Positions 38,460 to 49,538 of a stretch of 64,000 bases of DNA are shown in pieces. A program made the position numbers and the translations under genes. Position 1 is the stretch's first letter, and each line of letters begins with the position of its first letter. This DNA is from Colwellia sp. (lineage in GTDB: Bacteria; Pseudomonadota; Gammaproteobacteria; Enterobacterales; Alteromonadaceae), in NCBI RefSeq assembly GCF_013214175.1, contig NZ_JABSPA010000006.1, positions 225,119 to 289,118 on the forward strand. Reading direction: 5' to 3'. Below the pieces are notes generated by a model that was not told the DNA's origin, did no database searches, and saw nothing but the letters and a program-made list of their open reading frames with translations.

Positions 38460-38474
38460 TTATCTTTAGATAAT

Positions 38475-38512
38475 AAAAAACGCCTATCACTTTCGTGATA
38501 GGCGTTTTTTTT
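38475..38512. terminator. Intrinsic terminator after typA
   Basis: CGCCTATCAC-TTTC-GTGATAGGCG, a 10-bp stem flanked by AAAAAA and TTTTTTTT, 25 bp beyond the typA stop. Confidence 0.92.
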
Positions 38513-38536
38513 AAACGTTACTAAGGTGGTCAGTAA

Positions 38537-40354
38537 TTACTTACTGCCTCTACCTTCGCGTTTACGTTCATTTTCTTTTAAGGATTTTTTACGAATACGA
38601 ATATTCAGAGGTGTTACTTCTACCAACTCATCATTATCAATAAACTCTAAAGCTTGCTCTAAAGACATTAAGATAGGTGGCGTTAATGTTTGTGCTTCAT
38701 CAGTACCTGAAGAACGAACGTTAGTTAACTGCTTGCCTTTAAGTGCATTAACAGTTAAATCGTTATCGCGGCTATGAATACCAATAACTTGACCTTCATA
38801 TACATCAATACCGTGCCCAATCATCATACGGCCACGTGACTGTAAGTTGAAGATAGCGTTAGTAAGCGCTTTACCAGTTGCGTTAGCAACCATTACACCA
38901 TTTTTACGTTGGCCAATTTCACCACCTTTATGAGGACCATATTCGAAGAATGAATGGTAAATCAAACCAGAGCCTGACGTTAACGTCATAAATTCAGTTT
39001 GGAAACCAATTAAACCACGACTTGGCATAATGAAATCCATGCGAATACGACCAGTCCCATCAGGTGCCATGTCAGTTAATTCAGCTTTACGGATACCCAT
39101 TTTTTCCATGATCGAACCTTGATGTTGCTCTTCAACATCAATAGTTACTGTTTCATAAGGTTCTTGTAATACACCATCAACCATACGTTCAATAACTTCT
39201 GGACGCGAAACAGCTAACTCAAAACCTTCACGACGCATGTTTTCAATTAAGATACCTAAGTGAAGCTCACCACGGCCTGACACTTTAAATTTATCAGGAT
39301 CAGGTAACTGCTCAACACGTAATGCTACGTTGTGTACTAACTCTTTTTCTAAACGCTCTTTAATGTTGCGCGAAGTTACGAACTTACCTTCTTTACCACA
39401 GAATGGTGAAGTATTTACTTGGAAAGTCATGTTGATGGTTGGTTCATCAATAGATAACGCAGGCAGGCCTTCTACTTCTTTAGGACAACAAACGGTATCT
39501 GAAATTTTCAATTCACCTAAACCGGTAACCGCAATGATATCACCAGCAAAACCTTCTTCAATATCATGACGTTCTAGGCCTAAGTAACCAAATACTTTAC
39601 CTACTTTAGCGTTATGTATACCGCCACTAGCTAGCTGTATAGTTACTTGTTGATTTGGCTTAACACTACCACGCTTAATACGACCAACACCGATTACACC
39701 TAAGTATGAGCTGTAATCAAGTTGAGAAATTTGCATTTGGAATGCGCCTTCAGGATCGGCATCTGGTGCCGGTACTTCAGAGATAATAGTATCAAATAAA
39801 GGTGTCATATCAGTACCAACAACGCCTTCTTCTAAAGAAGCCCAACCGTTGATTGCTGAAGCGTAAACAACTTTAAAGTCAAGTTGTTCATCAGTAGCAC
39901 CTAAGTTATCGAACAATTCGAAAACTTGATCCATAACCCAATCAGGACGAGAACCAGGCTTATCAACTTTGTTGATAACTAAGATAGGTCTTAAACCTTG
40001 AGCAAACGCTTTTTGCGTAACAAAACGCGTTTGTGGCATAGGGCCTTCTTGTGCATCAACAATCAATAGTACTGAATCAACCATTGACATAACACGCTCT
40101 ACTTCACCACCAAAATCAGCATGGCCAGGAGTATCTACGATGTTTACACGGTAGTCGCCCCAGTTAACAGCGGTATTTTTAGCTAAAATAGTAATACCAC
40201 GTTCTTTTTCAATATCGTTTGAATCCATAACACGTTCGTCATGGCCAGCACGCGCATCTAAAGTACCTGATTGCTCAAGTAATTTATCAACTAAAGTGGT
40301 TTTTCCGTGGTCAACGTGGGCAATGATTGCCACATTTCTTAATTTATCTAACAC
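38537..40354 (-). CDS. typA: Ribosome-associated GTPase TypA/BipA
   Basis: The 605-residue translational GTPase begins [20 protein letters not shown] with G1 at 13-20, G2 ERGITI, G3 [10 protein letters not shown] and G4 [12 protein letters not shown]-like domains follow, with the BipA-specific C-terminal part ([38 protein letters not shown]). It assists 50S assembly at low temperature in E. coli. The typical strong promoter signal TATAAT followed by GCGCGC lies on the minus strand at 40423-40434. Confidence 0.97.
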   Translation of the reverse strand: MLDKLRNVAIIAHVDHGKTTLVDKLLEQSGTLDARAGHDERVMDSNDIEKERGITILAKNTAVNWGDYRVNIVDTPGHADFGGEVERVMSMVDSVLLIVDAQEGPMPQTRFVTQKAFAQGLRPILVINKVDKPGSRPDWVMDQVFELFDNLGATDEQLDFKVVYASAINGWASLEEGVVGTDMTPLFDTIISEVPAPDADPEGAFQMQISQLDYSSYLGVIGVGRIKRGSVKPNQQVTIQLASGGIHNAKVGKVFGYLGLERHDIEEGFAGDIIAVTGLGELKISDTVCCPKEVEGLPALSIDEPTINMTFQVNTSPFCGKEGKFVTSRNIKERLEKELVHNVALRVEQLPDPDKFKVSGRGELHLGILIENMRREGFELAVSRPEVIERMVDGVLQEPYETVTIDVEEQHQGSIMEKMGIRKAELTDMAPDGTGRIRMDFIMPSRGLIGFQTEFMTLTSGSGLIYHSFFEYGPHKGGEIGQRKNGVMVANATGKALTNAIFNLQSRGRMMIGHGIDVYEGQVIGIHSRDNDLTVNALKGKQLTNVRSSGTDEAQTLTPPILMSLEQALEFIDNDELVEVTPLNIRIRKKSLKENERKREGRGSK

Positions 40355-40510
40355 AGGCTTTACTCGCTGTTACTATCGTTAATCGCTATTCCAGCGGATT
40401 ACCGAAATAGGGCTATAATTTTGCGCGCATTATACAGCGATTTCGACTAAAAAGAAATCAATATATAATCTATTGGCCTCTCCTGCACTTTTATAGAAGG
40501 CGCAGACAAC

Positions 40511-40545
40511 AAAAAAGCTTAGCCAAATTATTGACTAAGCTTTTC
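40511..40545 (-). terminator. Intrinsic terminator after the S10 peptidase gene
   Basis: AAAAGCTTAG...CTAAGCTTTT with a central CAA/TTG continuation; on the minus strand the stem is followed by TTTTTT. It lies 45 bp beyond the peptidase stop. Confidence 0.75.
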
Positions 40546-40589
40546 ATTTAACTAATTACTAACCAATAGATTAATTTATCGACAATTCA

Positions 40590-42146
40590 TTAATACTTAG
40601 CTGCTTGGCCTTTAGCCGGTAAACTTTTTTTGATGAAGTCACGAATATCTTGATTTGATTGTCGTAAATCTTCATGGCGTAAATACATCATATGACCACT
40701 TTCATAACCTTTAAATGACAACCTGTCTTTCATCAAACCACTTGGGTCTAGTTGCCATAATGTATATTTAGCATCAAAGTAATTAGTAGCGCCATCAAAG
40801 TAACCTGATTGAATCATCACTTGTAGGTAAGGGTTTTGTGCCATGGCAGAACGAAGTCCTTCGCCGGTTTTATTACCGGTGCGATCCCACGGATGAACAT
40901 TACCAAACATATTGTATTTAATGTCTGTTTTATAAGCTAACTCTTCGCGTAAATAATAGTTAATTGCCGGGGTAAAACTATGTAACCATGAGCTTAACTC
41001 AGCGTTATAATCAGGGCGTGAACCTGCAACTTTTTTATCAATGCCTAAATAACGAGAATCTAAACGACCAATAGTTTGTTTTCTGTCGCGTAATAACTCT
41101 TTCCAGAAAAAGTTATTATCAACATCTAAGTTATTATTAACAACGGCGCTCACTGATAAGCCGGAATATTTCGCTACTTGTTCAGCGATATCCTGCTTCT
41201 CTTGTACTGAGATAAATCCACCTTTTGCTAACGCCGGCAGATATTCACCAACAGTAAACTGTTCAACTTCGGCCAGTAACGCAGTTAGAGGTTTTTTCTG
41301 CAACTCAGGCGTTAGCGCTTTATGATACCAAGCAGCTGCGGAAAAATAAGGCAGTCTGTTCGCCGCTTTTACCGGACCATCACGTTTAATACCAATATCG
41401 GTTGGTGAAACTAGAATCACACCGTTAACGTACATCCACTGACGTGACTGTAATTCTTTAGCTAAACCAGCAACACGTGTGGTGCCATAGCTTTCACCAA
41501 TTAAATATTTAGGTGAGCGCCAGCGGTTATTACGACTAACAAAAGTATTTACCCATTCGGCCAAATATTTAATATCCGCGTTAACACCAAAGAACATTTT
41601 CTTTTGTTGCTCTTTAGTTGGCATTTTACCGTCTTTATCTGGCAATACGCGTGAATAGCCGGTATTAACAGGATTAACAAAAACGATATCAGCGACATCT
41701 AAAATTGAATAAGGATTAGTTTTCACGCCATAAGGCTGTAACGGATAACCTTCATTATCGACATTCAATACTCTAGGACCGGTATAAGCTACATGCATCC
41801 ATACAGAAGCAGAGCCAGGGCCACCATTAAAAGAAATCACCAATGGACGTTTTGCGGTATCTTTTACATCACTGCGTTGGTAATAGGTATAAAACAAACT
41901 CGCTGTTGGATTACCGTCTTTATCCCATACCGGTTGTGTCCCAGTAGTTGCGGTATATTTAAATTTTTTACCATTGACCTTAGTGCTGTGTTTAGTGGTG
42001 TTCTTCTCATCAATAGCCAACTTACGTTCATGACCACTGTTTTGTTCACTAGACTGGCTAGCCGCATTTGCTGATAGTACTGGGCTTAATGATAAGCTGA
42101 GCATGACCATTACCGGGACCAATAAGCTTTTACCCTTATTTAGCAA
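40590..42146 (-). CDS. Serine carboxypeptidase-like exported peptidase (family S10)
   Basis: The 518-residue product has a signal peptide ending SANAA. The oxyanion motif SFNGGPGSASVWMHVAYTGP, the nucleophile Ser219 in IGESYGTTR, the Asp in SGYFDGATNY and the His in ESGHMMYLRHE give a complete S10 triad in the right order. It should cleave C-terminal residues from peptides in the periplasm or outside. It is monocistronic; marine Alteromonadales often carry several such peptidases. Confidence 0.9.
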   Translation of the reverse strand: MLNKGKSLLVPVMVMLSLSLSPVLSANAASQSSEQNSGHERKLAIDEKNTTKHSTKVNGKKFKYTATTGTQPVWDKDGNPTASLFYTYYQRSDVKDTAKRPLVISFNGGPGSASVWMHVAYTGPRVLNVDNEGYPLQPYGVKTNPYSILDVADIVFVNPVNTGYSRVLPDKDGKMPTKEQQKKMFFGVNADIKYLAEWVNTFVSRNNRWRSPKYLIGESYGTTRVAGLAKELQSRQWMYVNGVILVSPTDIGIKRDGPVKAANRLPYFSAAAWYHKALTPELQKKPLTALLAEVEQFTVGEYLPALAKGGFISVQEKQDIAEQVAKYSGLSVSAVVNNNLDVDNNFFWKELLRDRKQTIGRLDSRYLGIDKKVAGSRPDYNAELSSWLHSFTPAINYYLREELAYKTDIKYNMFGNVHPWDRTGNKTGEGLRSAMAQNPYLQVMIQSGYFDGATNYFDAKYTLWQLDPSGLMKDRLSFKGYESGHMMYLRHEDLRQSNQDIRDFIKKSLPAKGQAAKY

Positions 42147-42429
42147 TGTTTGTATATTTGAAATAGAGATAATTAAATCCTCATCAGGTTAAGTTTGCTT
42201 AAATTTAATGAGCTAAATTAAGTGAACTTGAATAAAGTTAGTTTGAAAGTAACAGCTAGTATAGAAAGGATAAAACTGTTTTCGTTAAAGCGAAGAGGAA
42301 ATAGGTTCAAATGCATTGAATTACATTTTTTAACCTTATCTACATACTTTAAAAAATAGACTTGAAAAATACCGGCTTAAAAAGAGTTACCTGTAAATAG
42401 CGGCTTTGTTTTTCTAAAAATCACGGTTA

Positions 42430-44454
42430 CTAAGAAACTTTGAAGGTACCAATAGCGGCATCTAACTTAGTGGCTAATTCAGCTACCTGCTTACTATAAT
42501 TCAATGTTGAGGATGACAAATCACTACTTTTCTGGCCTAAATCAACAACCGCATCAATACTCTGTTTTATATCATTACTTAAGCCATTTTGCTGGGTAGC
42601 TGACTGCGATATATCCTGGCTCATGATATGCATTTCTTCTATCGCTTGATGGATTAAGGACAATATGGCCAAAAGCTCAACCGTATGTTCTTGGCAGTTG
42701 TTCGCTTCATTTTCTCCTTGAATAATATCCGCTACTGCTTTTTTAGTTTGCCCTTGTAACGACTCAATCAACACTTGAATTTCATTGGCTGATTCCTGTG
42801 TTCTGCTAGCCAGTAGACGTACCTCATCAGCAACCACGGCAAAACCTCGACCAGACTCCCCTGCCCTTGCGGCTTCTATCGCCGCATTTAATGCCAACAA
42901 ATTAGTCTGTGCTGAAATACTGCTAATAGCATCTAATATACCGCTAATATCGAGGGACTTTTGTTGTAAAACCGCCATAACCTCTGAAGTATTATCAAGC
43001 ATTGTAGTCAAATTTTTCATGCGTTCATTGGTAAGCTTGGCTATATTTTCAAGTTTATTACTTTGCGCCAAGGCATCAGTCATTTTTTGTTCGGCATTGG
43101 TCGCTTTTTTCAAAATATTTTCAGCACTCAACTCCAAGTCATCTGTTTGTGCTGTTGCTTGCATTATTGTTTGCTGTTGCAAAGATAAAGCAGAAGTCAC
43201 TTGCGCGGTTTTATTACTGGATTGTTCAGCGGCATTATTAAGTGAATGAGTATAATTAGAAATATTGGTTATTAATGCCGTTAAATCGGCAACCACTAAA
43301 TTAACATTTTTTGAAAGCTCACCATACTCATCATCTGATCGAACAGTTAACTGGCGCGACAAATCACCTTTGGCTATTTGCGCCAACACTTTATTAATGC
43401 CTGTTAAGGGTCCTATCATGGTCCGTATAGTAATGGCCGCAATACCCGCACCAACAATAAACAAGACAATAAAAACAACTAGCGTTTCAATATTACCTTG
43501 CTCAACATTGTCAAATATATCCGCTTGCAGTTGTGCTAAGTTTTTATCTAGTACTTGTAAAAAAATATCAATATCGTCGCTAGCATCATTGATATGTTGA
43601 TCGGAATTTTTATAAGCTTTATTAAACAAGTCTCTATGTTCGAGTTGTGATACTTTTAAGGTAAATATATTATTATCACTACGCAGCATAGACTTTGAAC
43701 GCGTAAACTCGTCAATAAACTGATCTATTAAACCACCGGTATCATAATCTTCACCTAGGCGGCTTAAAAAAGTTAATAACTGAGTAATATTATCTAAACC
43801 AAAATCAATATCTTGCTGAGACATGGTGACTTCTTCAATACTATTAATGGTTAGTATCGCCTTAGTCGCATCGGTTAAATTAAACAAGTAACCCTCTATT
43901 TGGCTAGCTGAACCTATAATACGCTCGATCTGCCGCTGGTTTTGCGTATCTTCTAAAAATGATAAATCACCTAAAATAGCACTGGCTTCATCTAAAATGT
44001 TATAGAGGGCTTTCTGCTGCTCGTTAAGTTGTATGGTTTCAGTTAATTGTGCTTTTTTATAAGTAAACATAAGCGCAACAGACTGGGTATAGGCATTATA
44101 AGTTGTAGTGAAATGACTTAAATTATCCATGGCTGGAAAGCTAACCAGCATTTTTGTTATTAACTGGCTGTTTTTGATTAACAGTAAATTTTGTTGAGCA
44201 AAGTTTTGCTCAATTGTTTCAATGGCACTTACCGTTGACTGAGTAACAATTAACGCTTCCAGCTTGGCCTGCTTAAGCAATTGCTTTTGCACATTATTCG
44301 CATAACCTTGCAATGGCAGAGCAAAGTTATCTACCTTCGCCGTAGCAATTTTAATATCACTTAAAATTCCTACTGAACTAATACTAGAAAATAATAGTAG
44401 TAGCAAAATAATGGCAAAACCTATGATTACTTTATGAGTAACTTTTAATACCAT
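42430..44454 (-). CDS. Methyl-accepting chemotaxis protein
   Basis: The 674-residue receptor has a first membrane helix ([20 protein letters not shown]), a long helical periplasmic sensor (about 30-325), a second helix near 330-350 and HAMP ([20 protein letters not shown]). The cytoplasmic rod carries the hairpin tip [37 protein letters not shown] in its conserved blocks. It signals through CheA/CheW. The helical sensor shows no CACHE or PAS features I can name. It lies downstream of norCB, with a terminator in between. Confidence 0.93.
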   Translation of the reverse strand: MVLKVTHKVIIGFAIILLLLLFSSISSVGILSDIKIATAKVDNFALPLQGYANNVQKQLLKQAKLEALIVTQSTVSAIETIEQNFAQQNLLLIKNSQLITKMLVSFPAMDNLSHFTTTYNAYTQSVALMFTYKKAQLTETIQLNEQQKALYNILDEASAILGDLSFLEDTQNQRQIERIIGSASQIEGYLFNLTDATKAILTINSIEEVTMSQQDIDFGLDNITQLLTFLSRLGEDYDTGGLIDQFIDEFTRSKSMLRSDNNIFTLKVSQLEHRDLFNKAYKNSDQHINDASDDIDIFLQVLDKNLAQLQADIFDNVEQGNIETLVVFIVLFIVGAGIAAITIRTMIGPLTGINKVLAQIAKGDLSRQLTVRSDDEYGELSKNVNLVVADLTALITNISNYTHSLNNAAEQSSNKTAQVTSALSLQQQTIMQATAQTDDLELSAENILKKATNAEQKMTDALAQSNKLENIAKLTNERMKNLTTMLDNTSEVMAVLQQKSLDISGILDAISSISAQTNLLALNAAIEAARAGESGRGFAVVADEVRLLASRTQESANEIQVLIESLQGQTKKAVADIIQGENEANNCQEHTVELLAILSLIHQAIEEMHIMSQDISQSATQQNGLSNDIKQSIDAVVDLGQKSSDLSSSTLNYSKQVAELATKLDAAIGTFKVS

Positions 44455-44551
44455 CTGTATGCCCTTACTTCATCCGTTTAACAGCCAAGCTGCTAATAAA
44501 TTCAAGAACGTTATATCAGTATAGACAATTTTAACCAGCGTTTTTTTAACT

Positions 44552-44583
44552 AAAAAAAGCCGAGATGCTAGCATCTCGGCTCT
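44552..44583 (-). terminator. Intrinsic terminator after norB
   Basis: GCCGAGATGC-TA-GCATCTCGGC is a perfect 22-bp palindrome (44559-44580), followed on the minus strand by TTTTTTT. It separates norCB from the chemoreceptor gene. Confidence 0.9.
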
Positions 44584-44652
44584 ACTTATTGCTGAATTAA
44601 CACCTATTTGCATTTACTCCGTTTGAAAAGAAGTAATTAAAAATAGGATAAA

Positions 44653-46047
<1,395 letters not shown>

Positions 46048-46488
46048 CTACCCCTCGATGTTTGGTGGCCAGTTATTGGTATCTAGCTCTGATGTCCATT
46101 TAAGGAACTCAGCTAAATCATCAATTTCTTGGTCATTTAAGTGGAAGTTAGGCATTTGACGACGGCCTGGAATATTTAACGGCTGAGCATTCATCCAACC
46201 ATTTAAGAATGGTTTGAAGCCGGCTTCACCGCCACGGCGAATATAGACATTACCTAGTTCAGGAGCAAAGTATGCTCCTTCACCAATCAAGGTATGACAA
46301 CCGATACAATTGTTTTTTTCCCACAAATGTTTACCGCGTTCAACCGCTTCGGTAATGTTATGTCGGTTATCACGTTTCGGCATTTCTTTTACAGTGTGAA
46401 AAGTCAAAGCTAAGAATATTAAGAAGAAGAATACACTTCCACCGTAATAAATATTCCTTGCCATGCCTTTAGTAAAGCTCTCTGACAT
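46048..46488 (-). CDS. norC: Nitric oxide reductase, cytochrome c subunit
   Basis: The 146-residue product has an uncleaved anchor helix (about 13-32) and a periplasmic heme domain with CIGCH (61-65) and a distal Met in RRQMPNFHL. It passes electrons to NorB. GGAAACACC precedes the ATG. An FNR-family site with a well-spaced -10 lies upstream. Confidence 0.94.
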   Translation of the reverse strand: MSESFTKGMARNIYYGGSVFFFLIFLALTFHTVKEMPKRDNRHNITEAVERGKHLWEKNNCIGCHTLIGEGAYFAPELGNVYIRRGGEAGFKPFLNGWMNAQPLNIPGRRQMPNFHLNDQEIDDLAEFLKWTSELDTNNWPPNIEG

Positions 46489-46538
46489 GGTGTTTCCTTA
46501 ATGAAATAGTTCATGCGTAAGGTTTAAAAAGCAAAGGA

Positions 46539-46580
46539 ATAATAGCTAGGTTGTCAGCTAAGTAACTTGATGGAAATCAA
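46539..46580 (-). promoter_or_regulatory. Class II FNR/DNR-type promoter of norCB
   Basis: TTGATGGAAATCAA (46567-46580) matches TTGAT-N4-ATCAA perfectly. On the minus strand TATTAT lies at 46539-46544, which puts the site centre at exactly -41.5 when the hexamer is taken as -12 to -7. FNR and the NO-sensing DNR/NnrR proteins share this consensus, so either could act. Confidence 0.85.
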
Positions 46581-46775
46581 GTTTTCAAAAAATTGTAATA
46601 AATCATTTCATAATTACAAACAACTTTGCGCTATATCAAAAAACAGTGTTTTTGTTCGGGCCATTTGCACTAATAAAAACGATATAACCCTATACTTAAC
46701 AAGGTTATGACCGTGAAATACCATTAAATTCTCTAGGGTTATTAGTCGTTTTTTAATATGGTAGTTGCCTATATA

Positions 46776-47055
46776 TTCAGGAGAGTGCTCCGCAGAATGA
46801 GCATCAGGATAATTATTCCTGCATTATCTAGTAAGGTACTTGTAGGAGTTCGTCATCTTCGAGTTCTCTTGTCGAATATCCAGCTCTAAAGGTCAGGATT
46901 CAGGAGAGTATGCATCTGGATAATGGCTCCGGCATTATCAAGTAAGGTACATGTAGAAGGTCGTCATCTTCGAGTTCTCTTGTCGAAGATCCAGTTATAA
47001 AGGTCTGGATTCAGGAAAATATACATCAGGATAATGGCTCCTGAATTAGCACCTA
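46776..47055. repeat. Imperfect tandem repeat, about 111-123 bp period, 2.4 copies
   Basis: Copies start with TTCAGGA at 46776, 46899 and 47010. Copies 1 and 2 share long blocks such as CGTCATCTTCGAGTTCTCTT; copy 1 has a 12-bp insertion near its start that itself can pair (GCTC/GAGC). Each copy contains CAGGA...TCCTG or its paired variant CTGGA...TCCGG. No gene is seen in 46589-47076. Confidence 0.85.
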
Positions 47056-47076
47056 AGCAGCCACGGCAATGACAAC

Positions 47077-48033
47077 TTAGTTCACTTCTTTAATTTCAAT
47101 TTTAGTTTCAATTTCATCCGCTTTGAATTTACTTGCGGGTCTATCGACTTCTACGGCGGCATCACCACTAACCCAAGTTAACAAACCTCCATCAGGGTTA
47201 TGCTTTTGTACCTCATTACAGGCAGAGACACATTGCACACATTGGGTACAAGTGAACTTCGCCCGTTTCATGTTTTGTGTAGGCAAACGCATCGGGCATG
47301 CTTGGTCGCAAGGTTTATATTTATGATAATGAATACAGTCTCGGCATGCTTTGGCACGGCCGCGATCAAACTTAATTACCATGGCCTTGTTATTGGCCAT
47401 CCAAATAAGACTTTGAAATAAACCTAAAGCACAGCCGTATTTACAAAAAATATGGCGAGCAAAAATAAAGTCGATACTAAAAACAACAGTGGCAACACTA
47501 ATAAAAAGACTTGGACCAAAAGCTAAATTAAATGTCACTAAGTCTTGTAACAAGGGTATGGGTGGCAACATATAACTCGCCAGCGCCACCGCCCAAATAA
47601 AGGCCATGGCAATGGCAGGAATGGCGACTATAACTCTCGGCAGAACTTGTTTATTGGCAATACTGGCCTTTTCCCAAACCGTCACCCTATTTAATTGTTT
47701 CATCATTAAATCATTAACCAACTCCACCACAGAAAAATGCGGACAAAGCCAACCACAGTAAATACGACCAAACTTCCAGATCAACAGCGCTGATATCGCA
47801 ACAAAGGCAAAACCAGGAAGCAGCACACGGCTAAATATTTTAATAGCGGCATCAATGCTATCGCCACCGCCATACAAAATTGAATCAATGCTGATGGTCC
47901 ATGCCTGACCAAAAATAATAAAGTGACCCAAAGTTAAGTCAAAGCGAAAAATGTTTAATAATGGCGCAAAGATAAATAGCATAAAAAAAGCAACTTTCGC
48001 ACTAATTCTTGCTTGTTGTAATGACATCAACAT
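47077..48033 (-). CDS. NapH/NosR-like 4Fe-4S membrane protein
   Basis: The 318-residue product has four or five membrane helices and Cys motifs CGWLCPH and CKYGC at the membrane face. A cytosolic C-terminal ferredoxin domain follows with CRDCIHYHKYKPCDQACPM and CTQCVQCVSACNEV, enough for two [4Fe-4S] clusters. This layout is that of the NapH/NosR/CcoG group of quinol-to-periplasm electron carriers. It is on the same strand as norCB but upstream of it, 589 bp away. Start may be ATG 48033 or 48027. Its partner is unknown; NO or nitrate respiration is a reasonable guess. Confidence 0.8.
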   Translation of the reverse strand: MLMSLQQARISAKVAFFMLFIFAPLLNIFRFDLTLGHFIIFGQAWTISIDSILYGGGDSIDAAIKIFSRVLLPGFAFVAISALLIWKFGRIYCGWLCPHFSVVELVNDLMMKQLNRVTVWEKASIANKQVLPRVIVAIPAIAMAFIWAVALASYMLPPIPLLQDLVTFNLAFGPSLFISVATVVFSIDFIFARHIFCKYGCALGLFQSLIWMANNKAMVIKFDRGRAKACRDCIHYHKYKPCDQACPMRLPTQNMKRAKFTCTQCVQCVSACNEVQKHNPDGGLLTWVSGDAAVEVDRPASKFKADEIETKIEIKEVN

Positions 48034-48372
48034 GGGTTACTCACTGCAATAGAATAAATTTTATAGCAGTGTATCGGCCTTTAAAAATTGCTGACTTATT
48101 CTAGATCAGCCTTAACAGTAATCATTTTATTGCAAAATATTACACTTTTTATACAGTTAGCTGCTTGCTACCCACCATAAACAAGGTTCTAATTGACTTA
48201 TCTACGCTTAAAATAAGCAGTTCAAGCTACAAATTACGCTTTGTTTACATTAATCATTACGAGTTAAACTGAGCAACTGCTTGATTACGCTTTATAAAGC
48301 TAAAAAAATACCACTTATCAGTTAATGCTGTTACAGTTTTATCAATTTTCACTTTAGGATATGGAGTTCAAC
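48034..48372. other. Intergenic region between divergent genes
   Basis: No gene or clear repeat is seen. It should contain divergent promoters for the iron-sulfur protein and the lipoprotein operon. TTATTCTAGATCAG at about 48097-48110 is a poor FNR-like match (7/10) that I do not rely on. Confidence 0.5.
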
Positions 48373-48924
48373 ATGAGGAATATACTTTTATTGGTTGCGG
48401 TTTTATTGGTCGCTACTGGCTGTTCAAGTAAAAAATCTAGTACTGATATTGAGTCAGATATGGGGTTAAAAGACGCTCCTGCTTGGGTAAATAACGGAAC
48501 CAACGCAGTTAGCAATGAAAATGGTCAATTAATTCACGGAGTTGGCTCAGCACCTGCCATGGGTGATCTATCTTTACAAAAATCCACGGCAGATAACAGG
48601 GCAAGAGCAGAAGTTGCTAGAATCATGTCAACTTTCATCGACTCAACACTAGCAGATTACTCAGCAAGTAACGGTGAAGGCTTTGATATGTCGGTTGAAA
48701 AAACGATTAAGTCATCAACTAAAGCCGCTTTATCTGGTGCCGTAATTATAGGTAGTTGGCGAGATATAGATTCAGGTTTGGTTTACTCTTTCGCCGAGTT
48801 AAATTTAAACACACTTGAAGCATCAATAAGTAACGCTGACAAAATTAACCAATCATTTAAGCAATATACAGAGAAAAATTTAGAAGCAAACTTTGAACGC
48901 TTCACTAAGGAGAATAACGAATGA
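48373..48924 (+). CDS. LPP20-family lipoprotein (first copy)
   Basis: ATG 48373 is preferred over 48361 because GGAG at 48363-48366 then lies 6 nt upstream. The product is about 183 residues with lipobox ATGC (Cys17). The mature part DAPAWVNNG ... LIHGVGSAP ... QKSTADNRARAEVARIM is the LPP20 pattern: a PxW start, a GxG turn and an Ala/Arg-rich helix. Such lipoproteins usually sit in the outer membrane. First of four genes; its stop overlaps the next ATG. Confidence 0.83.
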   Translation: MRNILLLVAVLLVATGCSSKKSSTDIESDMGLKDAPAWVNNGTNAVSNENGQLIHGVGSAPAMGDLSLQKSTADNRARAEVARIMSTFIDSTLADYSASNGEGFDMSVEKTIKSSTKAALSGAVIIGSWRDIDSGLVYSFAELNLNTLEASISNADKINQSFKQYTEKNLEANFERFTKENNE

Positions 48925-49511
48925 AGCTTTTAGCAATAATTTTAAGCGTAGTAATATTATCAGCTTGTAGTGGTACAAAAGTTCAACGAATAGATGCATC
49001 AGAAACCATAGATTTAAGTGGCGCATGGAATGATTCTGATTCACGCATGACAGCTGAAACTATGGTGAGCGACGTACTTAATCGCCCTTGGATAAATCGC
49101 CATGTCAGCAAACATGGAAAACCACCTACGGTAATAGTGGGTAGTATTAAGAACCTAACTCACGAGCACATTAATACCAATACATTTGTTAGTGATATTG
49201 AAAGAGAGCTTATCAACTCAGGCATGGTTGAATTCGTCGCGTCAGCCAAACAGCGAGGAGATATAAGAGACGAACGTAAAGATCAAGACCTTAACTCAAC
49301 CGAAGCAACTCGTAATGCCGCAGGTCAAGAAATAGGTGCTGATTACATGCTTACAGGGCAAATAAACACCATTATCGATGCAAACGCCTCAACGCAACTA
49401 CGTTATTATCAAGTCGATTTAACACTGATTAGTTTGGCTGATAATAGGAAAGTATGGGTAGGACAAGAAAAAATTAAAAAGTTAGTAGAAAACTCTAAAC
49501 TTCGCTATTAA
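48921..49511 (+). CDS. LpoB-like penicillin-binding protein activator
   Basis: The 196-residue lipoprotein has lipobox LSAC (Cys16) and the LpoB domain: TAETMVSDVLNRPWINRH, PTVIVGSIKNLTHEHINTN, FVSDIERELINSGMVEFV, GADYMLTGQINTI. E. coli LpoB activates PBP1b from the outer membrane. This copy lies among LPP20 genes rather than next to thiamine kinase genes as in E. coli, so it may be a paralogue with another partner; it is therefore left without a symbol. It overlaps the previous gene by ATGA. Confidence 0.82.
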   Translation: MKLLAIILSVVILSACSGTKVQRIDASETIDLSGAWNDSDSRMTAETMVSDVLNRPWINRHVSKHGKPPTVIVGSIKNLTHEHINTNTFVSDIERELINSGMVEFVASAKQRGDIRDERKDQDLNSTEATRNAAGQEIGADYMLTGQINTIIDANASTQLRYYQVDLTLISLADNRKVWVGQEKIKKLVENSKLRY

Positions 49512-49538
49512 AAACACTCGACTAACAAGGAGTATTCA

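Noticed and set aside
38143..38498. Two open frames of 77 and 81 codons in the gap before typA
   Set aside because: They run through the palindrome array; the translated text reflects repeats, there is no ribosome binding site, and both cross the hairpin DNA.
40423..40457. Full sigma-70 promoter for typA
   Set aside because: The TATAAT with GCGCGC discriminator is good, but no -35 better than 2-3 of 6 matches was found, so it is mentioned only under typA.
42785..43600. Two open frames of 154 and 111 codons opposite the chemoreceptor gene
   Set aside because: They are antisense shadows of the conserved signalling rod and HAMP region; composition is not that of a real protein.
48090..48115. 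FNR-like sequence before the iron-sulfur protein gene
   Set aside because: Only 7 of 10 consensus bases match, and no -10 is placed correctly.
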